In this document: one piece after another, positions 7,942 to 15,094 of the stretch
How the letters are laid out: the number at the start of each line of letters is the position of its first letter
Position numbering within the stretch: position 1 is the stretch's first letter
Assembly (NCBI GenBank): GCA_036377075.1
Contig: DASUZB010000118.1
Coordinates: 1 to 24,576 of the forward strand
DNA length: 24,576 nt
Reading direction: 5' to 3'
Source: DASUZB01 sp036377075
GTDB taxonomy: Bacteria > Actinomycetota > CALGFH01
Translations under genes and position numbers: made by a program
Notes under the pieces: generated by a model
What the model was told of the DNA's origin: nothing
Databases searched by the model: none
The model's input: only the letters and a program-made list of their open reading frames with translations

Positions 7942-8432
7942 TGGACCTCCTCGATCTCGAACGTCGGGCCTCCTCCGGCGGCTGCCCACGGGTCGGGTCC
8001 CGGGTCGTGGCCTGCCGCGGCCAGCGCGAGTCGCGCCAGGTAGTGCGCCCATCCCGCGGCGCTGCCGCGCCGGACCTGCTGCGGTACGCCGCGGTGGACC
8101 AGGCGCAGCAGCGTGCCGTCGCCGTCCGGGGACAGCGTGACCTCGACCATGCTGGGGGCGGGTGGCGTCGCCGCGCCCTCGTCATCCCATTCCCAGGTGA
8201 ACACGATGCGGCGGGGCCGATCGATCTCGACGTACTGGCCGCGTGCGACGTCGCCCCGCCCGGTCACGTCCATCTCGAAGACGCCGCCGGGGCGCGCGTC
8301 GAGTTCGGCGCGCGCGGCTTTCCAGACGACGAGCTTGTCGGCGTCGGTGAAGTACCCGAACACCGCATCGGGGCTGGCGGCGATGCGGACCTCCCGGACG
8401 ATCGCCTCGGGCTCGTGCGCCATGGACGCCAT
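7938..8432 (-). CDS. SRPBCC / AHSA1-like (START-fold) protein
   Basis: The 164-residue protein shows the AHSA1 pattern of the SRPBCC fold. It has the strand-helix opening IVREVRIAASPDAVFGYFTDADKLVVWK, the GGVFEMDVTGRG strand pair, the GQYVEIDRPRRIVFTWEWDDE segment, the VEVTLSPDGDGTLLRLVHRGVP strand pair, and a C-terminal helix beginning GWAHYLARLALA. Such proteins bind hydrophobic ligands in a deep cavity. Genes of this type are very often paired with an ArsR-type repressor, as here: its ATG shares a TGATG overlap with the arsR-like stop. An internal start three codons later (residue 4) is possible. Its stop overlaps the next gene's ATG. Confidence 0.87.
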   Translation of the reverse strand: MASMAHEPEAIVREVRIAASPDAVFGYFTDADKLVVWKAARAELDARPGGVFEMDVTGRGDVARGQYVEIDRPRRIVFTWEWDDEGAATPPAPSMVEVTLSPDGDGTLLRLVHRGVPQQVRRGSAAGWAHYLARLALAAAGHDPGPDPWAAAGGGPTFEIEEVQ

Positions 8433-8761
8433 CAGGCCCGCCGATCCCGCGCGTCGTCCTCGGCGGAGCGCTTGATCGCCGCGAGGCCTTCGTCCCAGAA
8501 GCTCTCGAGGAACCTGCGGGCGTCGGCGAGCCGCTCCGGCCGGGCGCGGTAGAGGCGCTGGGTCCCCACGCGGCGTTCCGTCAGCAGCCCGGCCTCCTTC
8601 AGGATCCGCAGGTGCTTGGAGATTGCCGGTCGGCTGATGTCGAAGTGCGCGGCGACGTCGCCGGCCGCCCGCTCGCGCTGCCAGATCAGGCGGAGGATCT
8701 CCTGGCGTCGGGGTTCCGCGATTGCCTTCAGCACGGTCTCCACGAGCCGAGCGTATCCCAT
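8432..8761 (-). CDS. ArsR-family winged-helix transcriptional regulator
   Basis: This 109-residue protein is a compact ArsR-type repressor. The motif AIAEPRRQEILRLI opens the domain (residues 13-26), and a helix-turn-helix at about 33-56 contains VAAHFDISRPAISKHLRILKEAGLL. A wing with RRVGTQRLYRARPERL follows. No CxC or other metal-binding cysteine motif is present, so it does not look like an arsenic or metal sensor; it belongs to the subgroup usually encoded beside SRPBCC proteins. It heads the minus-strand operon and probably represses its own transcription. A near-palindrome lies directly before its start codon, and there is no ribosome binding site in the gap, so the mRNA may be leaderless. 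Confidence 0.92.
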   Translation of the reverse strand: MGYARLVETVLKAIAEPRRQEILRLIWQRERAAGDVAAHFDISRPAISKHLRILKEAGLLTERRVGTQRLYRARPERLADARRFLESFWDEGLAAIKRSAEDDARDRRA

Positions 8762-8762
8762 C

Positions 8763-8774
8763 GGTTACGTATCC
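8763..8774. promoter_or_regulatory. Candidate ArsR operator / leaderless promoter
   Basis: GGTTACGTATCC is a near-perfect palindrome (10 of 12 positions symmetric) lying immediately before the arsR-like start codon. GTTACG recurs at 8780-8785, and GGATACG recurs inside the first codons. The position and symmetry fit an autoregulatory site that would block a promoter at the start of the gene. Confidence 0.4.
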
Positions 8775-8930
8775 GTCCAGTTACGGAGCAGGCGCTCCTT
8801 CGCTCGGGCAGGCCATGAGCGTCAGGTTCGATGACGGGGCCTGCCTGCGAGCGTCCACTGGTGTTGTCCCCGCCCCACGGTACGGTTCGCCGCGATGGCG
8901 ATCGACGCAACGACCCGGAGGAGGTACTCG

Positions 8931-9620
8931 ATGAGTGGCTACGCGGTCGCGCACCTCGACGAGATCGAGGAGGCGAGCGACGGCCGCTGTCCCTGGCGGC
9001 CTGTGCGCCAGCACTTCGGCATCACGGCGTTCGGCGCAAGCGCATGGACGGGCCGCAACGTGGGTGACCGGATCATCAACGAGCACGACGAGAGAGAGCG
9101 CGAGCCCGGTCATCTTCGCGCCGATGACGTGGAAGATGACGCCAACGAGGAGCTCTACCTCGTCCATCGCGGCCGCGCACGGTTCGAGCTCGACGGCGAC
9201 CCCGTGGACGCGCCTGCCGGCACGTTCGTGCTCGTCCCGCCCGGCGTCAGGCGGACCGCGTTCGCCGAGGAGCCGGGGACGACGATCGTCGCGGTCGGCG
9301 GCATCCCCGGGAAGGCATTCGAACCCGTCGGCTGGGAGGTCTGGAGGCCGTTTCACCCTGCCTACGAGTCGGGCGCGTACGCGGAGGTCGTCGCCCGCGG
9401 ACGCGAGCTGATCGAAGCCAGCGGGTACCCGGAGCCGCTCTACAACCTCGCGTGCTGCGAGAGCCTCTCGGGGCGGACGGCCGACGCGATCGAGCACCTG
9501 CGGCTCTCGCTCGACAGCACGCAGCGGTACCGCGAGCGGTTGCGCTCGCTCGCCCGCGCCGACACCGACTTCGATCCGATCCGCGACGAGCCCGCGTTCC
9601 GGGAGCTGGTCGGCGGTTGA
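8931..9620 (+). CDS. Cupin domain fused to a TPR-like helical domain
   Basis: The 229-residue protein has a cupin beta-barrel at about residues 35-125. This includes EELYLVHRGRARFELDGDPVDAPAGTFVLVPPGVRRTAF, with the cupin-typical glycine turn and proline-glycine pair. A helical repeat region follows at about 145-220 (PLYNLACCESLSGRTADAIEHLRLSL), resembling a tetratricopeptide repeat and ending in a DTDFDPIRDEPAFREL motif often seen at the end of such repeats. The usual HxH metal ligands of the first cupin motif are not evident, so it may bind a ligand without catalysis. The ATG at 8931 is chosen because GGAGGAGGT lies just upstream; a start at 8895 would place that site inside the gene. It is divergent from the arsR operon. 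Confidence 0.75.
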   Translation: MSGYAVAHLDEIEEASDGRCPWRPVRQHFGITAFGASAWTGRNVGDRIINEHDEREREPGHLRADDVEDDANEELYLVHRGRARFELDGDPVDAPAGTFVLVPPGVRRTAFAEEPGTTIVAVGGIPGKAFEPVGWEVWRPFHPAYESGAYAEVVARGRELIEASGYPEPLYNLACCESLSGRTADAIEHLRLSLDSTQRYRERLRSLARADTDFDPIRDEPAFRELVGG

Positions 9621-9625
9621 GCGGC

Positions 9626-9665
9626 GGGCCGGCAGCTCAGCCGGCGAGCAGAGGTTCGCCGGCCC
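9626..9665 (+). terminator. GC-rich hairpin after the cupin-TPR gene
   Basis: GGGCCGGC (9626-9633) pairs perfectly with GCCGGCCC (9658-9665), with further self-complementary GCCGGC copies in the loop. It begins 6 bp after the stop codon. No U-run follows, so termination is only plausible. Confidence 0.35.
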
Positions 9666-9669
9666 AACC

Positions 9670-9686
9670 TCACCCCAAATGGGTGA
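9670..9686. promoter_or_regulatory. Inverted repeat TCACCC-N5-GGGTGA upstream of the DUF7144 gene
   Basis: A perfect 6-bp inverted repeat with an AT-containing 5-bp centre (CAAAT) lies 109 bp before the start of the membrane protein gene. The size and symmetry fit a dimeric transcription factor site. Confidence 0.4.
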
Positions 9687-9794
9687 CCCCTCCGGAGCGT
9701 GCCCGGTGGCAGAGTTGCCCCATGGTGCGGCCGGCGCCTCGGCGGGGCCGGGGGCCGGCCGGCATGCCGAGCGTGCAGGGAAGGAAGCTGCCAG

Positions 9795-10238
9795 GTGACC
9801 GATGACGCGACGCAGCACCCGGTGACCACCCGCGCCGAGCAAGGCAGCGCCAGCGGCGGATGGTGGGCCAGTCCTGCCCTGTTCGCCGCCCTGGCGCTGA
9901 TCATGGTCGGCATCTGGCAGGCCCTGGTCGGCCTGGTCGCCCTTCTCCAGAGCGAGTTCTACGACGCCACCCGCGACTACCCGTTCCAGTTCGACGCCAC
10001 CGCCTGGGGCTGGATCCACCTGCTGGTCGGTGTCGCGGTGGCCCTGACCGGCGTAGGGCTGCTGTCGGGCCGGACGTGGACCAGGGTGCTCGGGATCGTG
10101 CTGGCGGTACTGAGCGCGATCGCCAACTTCCTGTTCATCCCCTACTACCCGATCTGGTCGATGCTGATCATCGCCCTGGACGTCTTCGTCATCTGGGCCT
10201 TGGCAGCCCACGGCCGGGAGCTCGACGAAACCTGGTGA
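9795..10238 (+). CDS. DUF7144-type four-helix membrane protein
   Basis: The 147-residue protein has four predicted membrane helices at about 27-50, 70-91, 95-115 and 119-138. It carries characteristic motifs: LIMVGIWQALVGLVAL in the first helix, then FYDATRDYPFQFDATAWGWIHLLVG, and the central GVGLLSGRTWTRVLGIVLA. The YYPIWSMLIIALDVFVIWAL segment closes the fold. This is the pattern of the actinobacterial DUF7144 family, whose biochemical function is unknown. The GTG at 9795 is preceded by GGAAGGAAG and starts a short hydrophilic tail (TDDATQHPV); the longer upstream reading is arginine- and cysteine-rich and unlike the family. An inverted repeat that may be an operator lies upstream. Confidence 0.85.
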   Translation: MTDDATQHPVTTRAEQGSASGGWWASPALFAALALIMVGIWQALVGLVALLQSEFYDATRDYPFQFDATAWGWIHLLVGVAVALTGVGLLSGRTWTRVLGIVLAVLSAIANFLFIPYYPIWSMLIIALDVFVIWALAAHGRELDETW

Positions 10239-10293
10239 CGACGGGGATCGCCCGGCGGTCCACAGGCCGGCACGCGCAAGGGGAATGGTCGCG

Positions 10294-10503
10294 ATGATGA
10301 GCTTGCACGACGTACCGGACGACGATGCCCGACGCGACGAGCGAGCGAGGGAGCTCGCCGCTGAGGCACGCCCGTTCCTCGACGCGGAGGGCTTCAGCAA
10401 CGAGCGCATCGACGAGCTGGCCCGGTCCTTCGTCGACCGGTCCGGCGATCAGAGCGACGACGACTTCACCGCCTGGGCTCTGGGGCAGGGGCGGTTCCCC
10501 TGA
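10294..10503 (+). CDS. Small acidic conserved-looking protein
   Basis: I do not recognise a named family. The product is about 69 residues, strongly acidic and predicted helical: DDDARRDERARELAAEARPFLDAEGF, then SNERIDELARSFVDRSGDQSDDDFTAWALGQGRF. The layout (a helix, a Gly-Phe-Ser turn, another helix and a Trp-Ala-Leu end) resembles other small actinobacterial helical proteins. AAGGGG at 10278-10283 lies about 10 bases before the ATG at 10294; ATGs at 10285 and 10297 are also possible, changing the length by only a few residues. It follows the DUF7144 gene by 55 bp and may be co-transcribed. It ends 11 bp before the convergent GAF-domain ORF. Confidence 0.6.
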   Translation: MMSLHDVPDDDARRDERARELAAEARPFLDAEGFSNERIDELARSFVDRSGDQSDDDFTAWALGQGRFP

Positions 10504-10514
10504 GGCCGACCTCG

Positions 10515-11009
10515 CTACCGGACCTGGAGCCGGCGCGCGGCTTCCCGGGCCAGCTCGACGATCTTGGGCTCCGCCGGAGTGTCGGTGGCTCGCCCGAAGA
10601 AGCCCAGCACGGCGGTGACCGTCTCTCCGGCAAGGATCGGGACCCCGAGCCCCCACGCCAGGCCGGCTCTGGCGGCGATGCCGCGCCTGAGGAACCGAAG
10701 GTCGGTCGTCACCTCGGCGACGAAGGTCACCCGCCCGGAGCGCAGGACCCGGACAGGGAGCTCCATCCCGCGCACCGAGCCGAGTGCCTCGGTCGGGCGT
10801 CGAAAGGACTCGGCGAGGGCGCTGTCGCCGCAGTACCAGGCCGGAAGCAGGTCGCACGTGCCGTCCGCGTTCGCGCGCCATGCCTCGGCATAGGGCCAGC
10901 CGGCCCGCTGGCATAGGTCTTGCAGCGTCCGCTGGATGCGGGCATGGTCCAGCCCGCTGGTGACCGTGGTGGGGCCGAGCGTGGAGCGCCCCCAGCCGGG
11001 CAGCGCCAT
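10515..11009 (-). CDS. GAF-domain protein, possibly the tail of a broken sensor gene
   Basis: The 164-residue reading is a single GAF domain. RIQRTLQDLCQRAGWPYAEAWRANADGTCDLLPAWYCGD opens it, LPVRVLRSGRVTFVAEV is the middle strand-turn, and AARAGLAWGLGVPILAGETVTAVLGFFGR closes the sheet. GAF domains of this form sense small ligands in sensor kinases and cyclases. No kinase, cyclase or HTH domain follows; the protein ends in a helix (IVELAREAARRLQV). The ATG at 11009 has no ribosome binding site, and upstream in the same frame the reading resembles the end of a TPR protein. It may therefore be a remnant joined by frameshift to the fragment at 11036-11376 rather than an independent gene. Confidence 0.5.
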   Translation of the reverse strand: MALPGWGRSTLGPTTVTSGLDHARIQRTLQDLCQRAGWPYAEAWRANADGTCDLLPAWYCGDSALAESFRRPTEALGSVRGMELPVRVLRSGRVTFVAEVTTDLRFLRRGIAARAGLAWGLGVPILAGETVTAVLGFFGRATDTPAEPKIVELAREAARRLQVR

Positions 11010-11035
11010 TCCGAGCGAGGAGGCAACGGCGCGGG

Positions 11036-11376
11036 TGTGTCGTCGAACACCCTGGCCCGCCGACCGTCGCCGCGTCGGCCGCGGCCGCGGAGCATGCCTG
11101 CGTAGGCCTGCCGGGTCAGCACCAGCCACGGGCGGGCGCCGAGGCGGCGGTGGGCGATCATGGCAGCCGCCAGGTGTCGCTGGGCGAGGTTCCAGCGTCC
11201 AGTGGTCGCGGCCAGCATCCCAAGGTGGTGGTCGCCAGCGCCGAGGTACACCACCGGACCGGCGGCGAGGTGCCAGCCCCTGTACGGCAGGAGGAGCCGA
11301 TACAGCTTGGCAGCGGCGTCGACATCGCCGAGCAGCGCACAGGCGCCTACCAGCCCGACGACCTCGATGGCGCTGC
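11036..11376 (-). pseudogene. TPR fragment of a large ATPase/cyclase-type regulator, truncated and frameshifted
   Basis: The minus-strand reading over this interval gives a clear tetratricopeptide pattern. It runs EVVGLVGACALLGDVDAAAKLYRLLLPYRG, then YLGAGDHHLGMLAATTGRWNLAQRHLAAAM, then HRRLGARPWLVLTRQAYAGMLRGRG. This matches the C-terminal repeats of LuxR/cyclase-type multidomain regulators. There is no N-terminal part: similarity begins abruptly at about 11376, where plus-strand ABC exporter sequence starts. Near 11036-11050 the reading slips: the helix continues convincingly (TRAVASSLGMA) only in a different frame, which then runs on into the GAF domain. It is a remnant unlikely to make a working protein. 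Confidence 0.6.
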
Positions 11377-12407
11377 GAAAGCCCGCGAACCCGCTGGCCG
11401 CCGAGCACGCCGCCGTCGACGCGCTGATCGCCGCCGGGATGCTGGCCGTGCTCGCGGTTGCCGGTGCCCTGGTCGCCGGCGGCGCGATCCGCCCCGCCCT
11501 GTTCCCGACCGCGGTCATCCTGGCGGCGTTCGCGTTCGGACCGGTCGCCGACGTCACCTACGTGGCCAAGGAGCTCGGGGTGGTCGCCGCCGCCGGCGAG
11601 CGGATCTTCACCCTCCTGGAGGCGCGCCCGGCGGTCAGCGACCGGCCCGGCGCCCGAGCGCCCGGCCGGGTCGAGCCGCACGTCCGCTTCGACCGGGTAA
11701 CCTTCCGCTACGGGCCCCGCCTGCCCGACGCGGTCCGCGACGTGAGCTTCGAGATCCGGCCAGGAGAGACGGTCGCCCTGGTCGGCCACTCGGGCGCCGG
11801 CAAGTCGACCTGCGCCCACCTGCTGCTGCGCTTCTGGGACCTCGCCGCCGGCGCGATCACCATCGGCGGCCACGACCTGCGTGACCTCCGCCAGCGCGCA
11901 CTGCGGGAGCTGCTCAGCCTCGTCCCCCAGGACGTCTACCTGTTCAACCAGTCGATCGCCGACAACGTCCGCATGGCCAGGCCCGACGCCGGCGACGCCG
12001 AGGTCGAGCTGGCCGCGCGGGCGGCGCTGGCGCACGAGTTCATCACCGCCGAGCTGCCGGACGGCTACGACACCGTGGTCGGGGAGCGTGGCGCCCGCCT
12101 CTCGGGCGGCCAGCGCCAGCGCGTCGCGATCGCCCGCGCCCTGCTCAAGAACGCCCCCGTCCTGGTCATGGACGAGGCCGTCTCCAACCTGGACGCCGAG
12201 AGCGAACGCGCCCTCGAGGTCGCCATGGCCCGAGCCCGCTCAGGGCGGACCACCCTGGTCATCGCCCACCGGCTCTCGACCATCCTGGCCGCCGACCGGG
12301 TCGTCGTGCTCGCCGACGGCCGGGTCGCCGAGTCGGGCACCCACCTGGAGCTGCTCGCCCGCGGCGACGTCTACGCCCGCCTCATCGGCGCGCAGGCCAG
12401 CAGGTGA
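11367..12407 (+). pseudogene. 5'-truncated ABC exporter: last two membrane helices plus intact nucleotide-binding domain
   Basis: The C-terminal part is a complete ABC ATPase. From an ATG at 11367 it has Walker A GHSGAGKST (140-148), the Q-loop VPQDVYLFNQ with Gln188, signature LSGGQ (245-249), Walker B VLVMDE with Glu270, the D-loop SNLD and the H-loop His301. Before it lie only two hydrophobic segments (about residues 15-38 and 46-62), matching helices 5-6 of an exporter half-transporter. A normal half-transporter is about 580 residues with six helices, so about 240 residues are missing. The exporter homology stops at about 11376-11400, where an opposite-strand TPR fragment begins. The ATPase may be expressed, but export function is doubtful. 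An assembly join cannot be excluded. Confidence 0.7.
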
Positions 12408-12426
12408 CCCGACCAGCCATGCGCTG

Positions 12427-12585
12427 TCAGGGCTCCCGGCGTCGATGGCTACGAGCCCAGCGGCCGAGCCGTCCGCGGAAGGTGAACGCGACGACGCCCA
12501 GCACCGCGACCGCGAGGTAGACGGCTTCGAGCGTTCCGTCTCCGCCGTCCGGCGACACGTGAAGAATGCGCTCGATCCAGTCCAT
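12427..12585 (-). CDS. 52-residue single-pass membrane protein
   Basis: This short gene is easily missed. It starts at ATG 12585 with AAAGGG about 6 bases upstream and ends at TGA 12427-12429. The product begins MDWIERILHVSPDGGDGTLE, continues with one hydrophobic helix (AVYLAVAVLGVVAFTF, about residues 21-36), and ends in a strongly basic tail (RGRLGRWARSHRRRE). The positive tail predicts an N-out, C-in orientation. It lies 43 bp downstream of the Asp-box propeller gene on the same strand, so it is probably the third gene of that operon. It has no recognised family. Third codon positions are G/C-rich, as in real genes here, and the ribosome binding site supports translation. Confidence 0.6.
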   Translation of the reverse strand: MDWIERILHVSPDGGDGTLEAVYLAVAVLGVVAFTFRGRLGRWARSHRRREP

Positions 12586-12628
12586 GAGCACCCTTTCGTC
12601 TTGCTCCTGAGCGGACGACCAGCGAGCC

Positions 12629-15058
12629 CTATATCCCGGACAGGTCGATCCGGAAGATCCCGCGGCCGTGGGTTGCGCAGACCAGCGTCTCGCCCATCCA
12701 GAAGAGGTCGTCGACGGAGCAGTTGGTCGGCCCTTCGTTCGTCGGGGACCACGTCGCGCCGGCGTCCTCGCTGGCGAACACGCCGACCTCGGTGCCGATG
12801 TAGACGAACCCCGTACGCGGGTGGAGCGCGACCGCGCGCACGGGCGCCGCCGGCAAGCCGGTGCCGAGGTTGCTCCAGGTCGCCCCGCCGTCGCGGGTCG
12901 CCCAGATGTTGGCGTTGAGGTAGCCGCCGAACGCCACGTAGGCGGTGCTGGCGTCCGCCGGGTCGATGGTGATGCGGGTGCAGTACCGCTGTGCCAGGAG
13001 CGGCGCGGCCCCGGCGCCGTCCACCCGCTGCCAGGCCGGCTGGGCCGCGGTGCCGTTCGCGGTGCGGAACACCATGCCGTTCACGTGGCCGACCCACACC
13101 ACGTCCGAATTGCCTGGAGCAACGGCGAGCGCGCTGATCTTGGATCCCGCGCTCGGCTTGATCGCCGACCAGCGCGGCCCGGAGGTCGGCGTGTTGGGTG
13201 CCTTGGCGTCGTTGGTGCGCCACAGCGACAGCCCGCCGGCGAGGAGGCGGTTCGGCTCGTTGGGGTCCAGCACGAAGGGCGCGATGAAGAGCGCGGCCCC
13301 GTTCTTGGCGTCGTCGATGCGGAACGGCACCGGTTTCCAGGCCCAGTCGCCGATGGCCTGGTTCCAGAACTGGCCGCTGATGTAGCGGTCGCCTTCGGTG
13401 TCGTCGGTGGTGCCGCCGTCGCTGTTGCGGTGGACGTTCAAGAACACGTATTCGCCGTAGAACACGTTGGGGTCGCCCGGGTCGGCGGCGCACCAGCCGC
13501 CGTCACCCCCGAAGATCTGCGTCCACTGCTCCGGCCCGGTGGCCGGGTCGAAGCAGACCGTGCCGTTGTCCTGCGCGCCGCCCACGATCTTGCCGCTGGT
13601 GGCGTTGCCCGCGGCGCCGTAGAACTGGGTCACGCCGTAGTTGTTCACCAGCTCGGTCCAGCCGTCGACGAACGGCGGCTCGGCCTCGGTGCCGACGGCC
13701 TGGATGTCGGCGGCCTGGAACAGGCCGCCGTCGTTGCCGAACAGGACGGTGCGGTTGCTCACACCGTCGTAGCCAGGATGCGAGACGATCGCGTGCTGGT
13801 CGGCGTGCACCGACTGGGGGTGCCACCACGTGCTGATCTCGGCCAGGGTGTCGCCGCCGTCGCTGCTCCTCCACAGGTTGATGCCACCGACGACGAGGAG
13901 GTTCTCGTCGGTGGGGTCGCCGCACCAGACGACGTTGTCGTACCAGCCCTGGTCGCCGAGGTAGGGCGCCGGGTCCCCGTTGGTGTCGAGCGTGCCGCGC
14001 CGCTGGTAGGTCGTGCCGCCGTCGGTCGAGCGCCAGATCTCGCCGTGGGTCGCCTGGACCGAGGCGTAGACGACGTCCGGGTTGCTGGCCGCGTAGGCGA
14101 GCTCGACCCGGCCCGACCACGGCCCGTGGGTCGCGGGCTCCCAGGTCTGCCCGCCGTCGGTCGAGCAGTACGCCTCGCCGTTGTCCAGCCCGCCGGCGAC
14201 CGCGTGGGTGCTCCGCGACGGGTCGAACTTCACGTCGGCGACCGGGGCGTCGAGGACCTTGGTCCAGGTCGCCCGGTCGGCGTCGTCCGAGCGGAAGAGC
14301 CCCCCAGGGGTCGCGGCGAGCAGGACCGCCGGGCTGGTCGAGATCGCCAGGCGGGTCACCTGGGTGAAGTCGGCCGTCGCGGTCGCCGGGAGCGGCTCCC
14401 AGGTGGCGCCGTCGAGGGTGCGGAAGATGCCGGCGCCGCGGATCGCGTCGGTGTTGAAGTAGCCCTCGCCGGTACCGGCGTACATCACGTCCGGGTCGCT
14501 CGGGTCCATGACCATGCACGAGACGGCGAGGTTGGCCATGAAGTCGTCGACCGGCTCCCAGTGGGCGCCGCCGTCGGTCGTGTGCCAGATGCCGCCGCCG
14601 ACGCTTCCGGCCCAGATCCTCTCCGGCTCCGAGGGGTGGAGGAGGATCGACCGCGTGCGCCCGCCGACGTTGCCCGGCCCGAGCCACTCCCACTGCTGCT
14701 GGGCAAGGCCGGCCAGCCCCGCGATCAGCGCACCCGGCTCCACCGTGCGGTCGGTGGGCAGTCCGGCGACGCTGGGCCGCTCGGCCCGCTGGGCGCGCAG
14801 CTCCCGCAGCTGCTCGAGCGCCTGCCCGAGCGCGTTCGGCGGGATGCTCCCGTCGTCGTTGCGGGCCTGCTCGGCGCGGAACGCCTGCCGCTCCCGCGGC
14901 AGGTCCGGGACGTTCAGCCGCCTGATCGCGCGACGGATCGCGGTGGCGGAGAGCCCGGCAAGCGTGTCGTTCGTCGTCCCGCGGGTGCTGCGCAGCAACT
15001 CCACCTGCTCGACGCTGATGTTCTTGCGCCGTGCAAGGCTCTGGTCCGAGATCGCCAT
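12629..15058 (-). CDS. Asp-box (BNR/sialidase-like) beta-propeller protein
   Basis: The 809-residue protein is built of beta-propeller blades marked by Asp boxes (SxDxGxxW): TTDGGAHW (160-167), STDGGQTW (299-306), STDGGTTY (344-351), SSDGGDT (398-404), TRDGGATW (721-728) and SEDAGATW (763-770), plus degenerate copies near 213-220 and 256-265. Many blades also contain the phrase D-P-x-D/N-P-D-x-x-Y/W. This resembles the Vps10/sortilin or xyloglucanase-type double propellers, but no sialidase active-site arginine triad can be recognised, so binding is more likely than hydrolysis. Residues 1-95 are a charged helical domain, and no signal peptide is seen. GGAGGG lies before the ATG at 15058. It is preceded by a PQQ-like propeller gene 36 bp upstream. 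Confidence 0.8.
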   Translation of the reverse strand: MAISDQSLARRKNISVEQVELLRSTRGTTNDTLAGLSATAIRRAIRRLNVPDLPRERQAFRAEQARNDDGSIPPNALGQALEQLRELRAQRAERPSVAGLPTDRTVEPGALIAGLAGLAQQQWEWLGPGNVGGRTRSILLHPSEPERIWAGSVGGGIWHTTDGGAHWEPVDDFMANLAVSCMVMDPSDPDVMYAGTGEGYFNTDAIRGAGIFRTLDGATWEPLPATATADFTQVTRLAISTSPAVLLAATPGGLFRSDDADRATWTKVLDAPVADVKFDPSRSTHAVAGGLDNGEAYCSTDGGQTWEPATHGPWSGRVELAYAASNPDVVYASVQATHGEIWRSTDGGTTYQRRGTLDTNGDPAPYLGDQGWYDNVVWCGDPTDENLLVVGGINLWRSSDGGDTLAEISTWWHPQSVHADQHAIVSHPGYDGVSNRTVLFGNDGGLFQAADIQAVGTEAEPPFVDGWTELVNNYGVTQFYGAAGNATSGKIVGGAQDNGTVCFDPATGPEQWTQIFGGDGGWCAADPGDPNVFYGEYVFLNVHRNSDGGTTDDTEGDRYISGQFWNQAIGDWAWKPVPFRIDDAKNGAALFIAPFVLDPNEPNRLLAGGLSLWRTNDAKAPNTPTSGPRWSAIKPSAGSKISALAVAPGNSDVVWVGHVNGMVFRTANGTAAQPAWQRVDGAGAAPLLAQRYCTRITIDPADASTAYVAFGGYLNANIWATRDGGATWSNLGTGLPAAPVRAVALHPRTGFVYIGTEVGVFASEDAGATWSPTNEGPTNCSVDDLFWMGETLVCATHGRGIFRIDLSGI

Positions 15059-15094
15059 TCGCGGGCCTCCCTCCGGATGGCGCCGATGCTCTGG

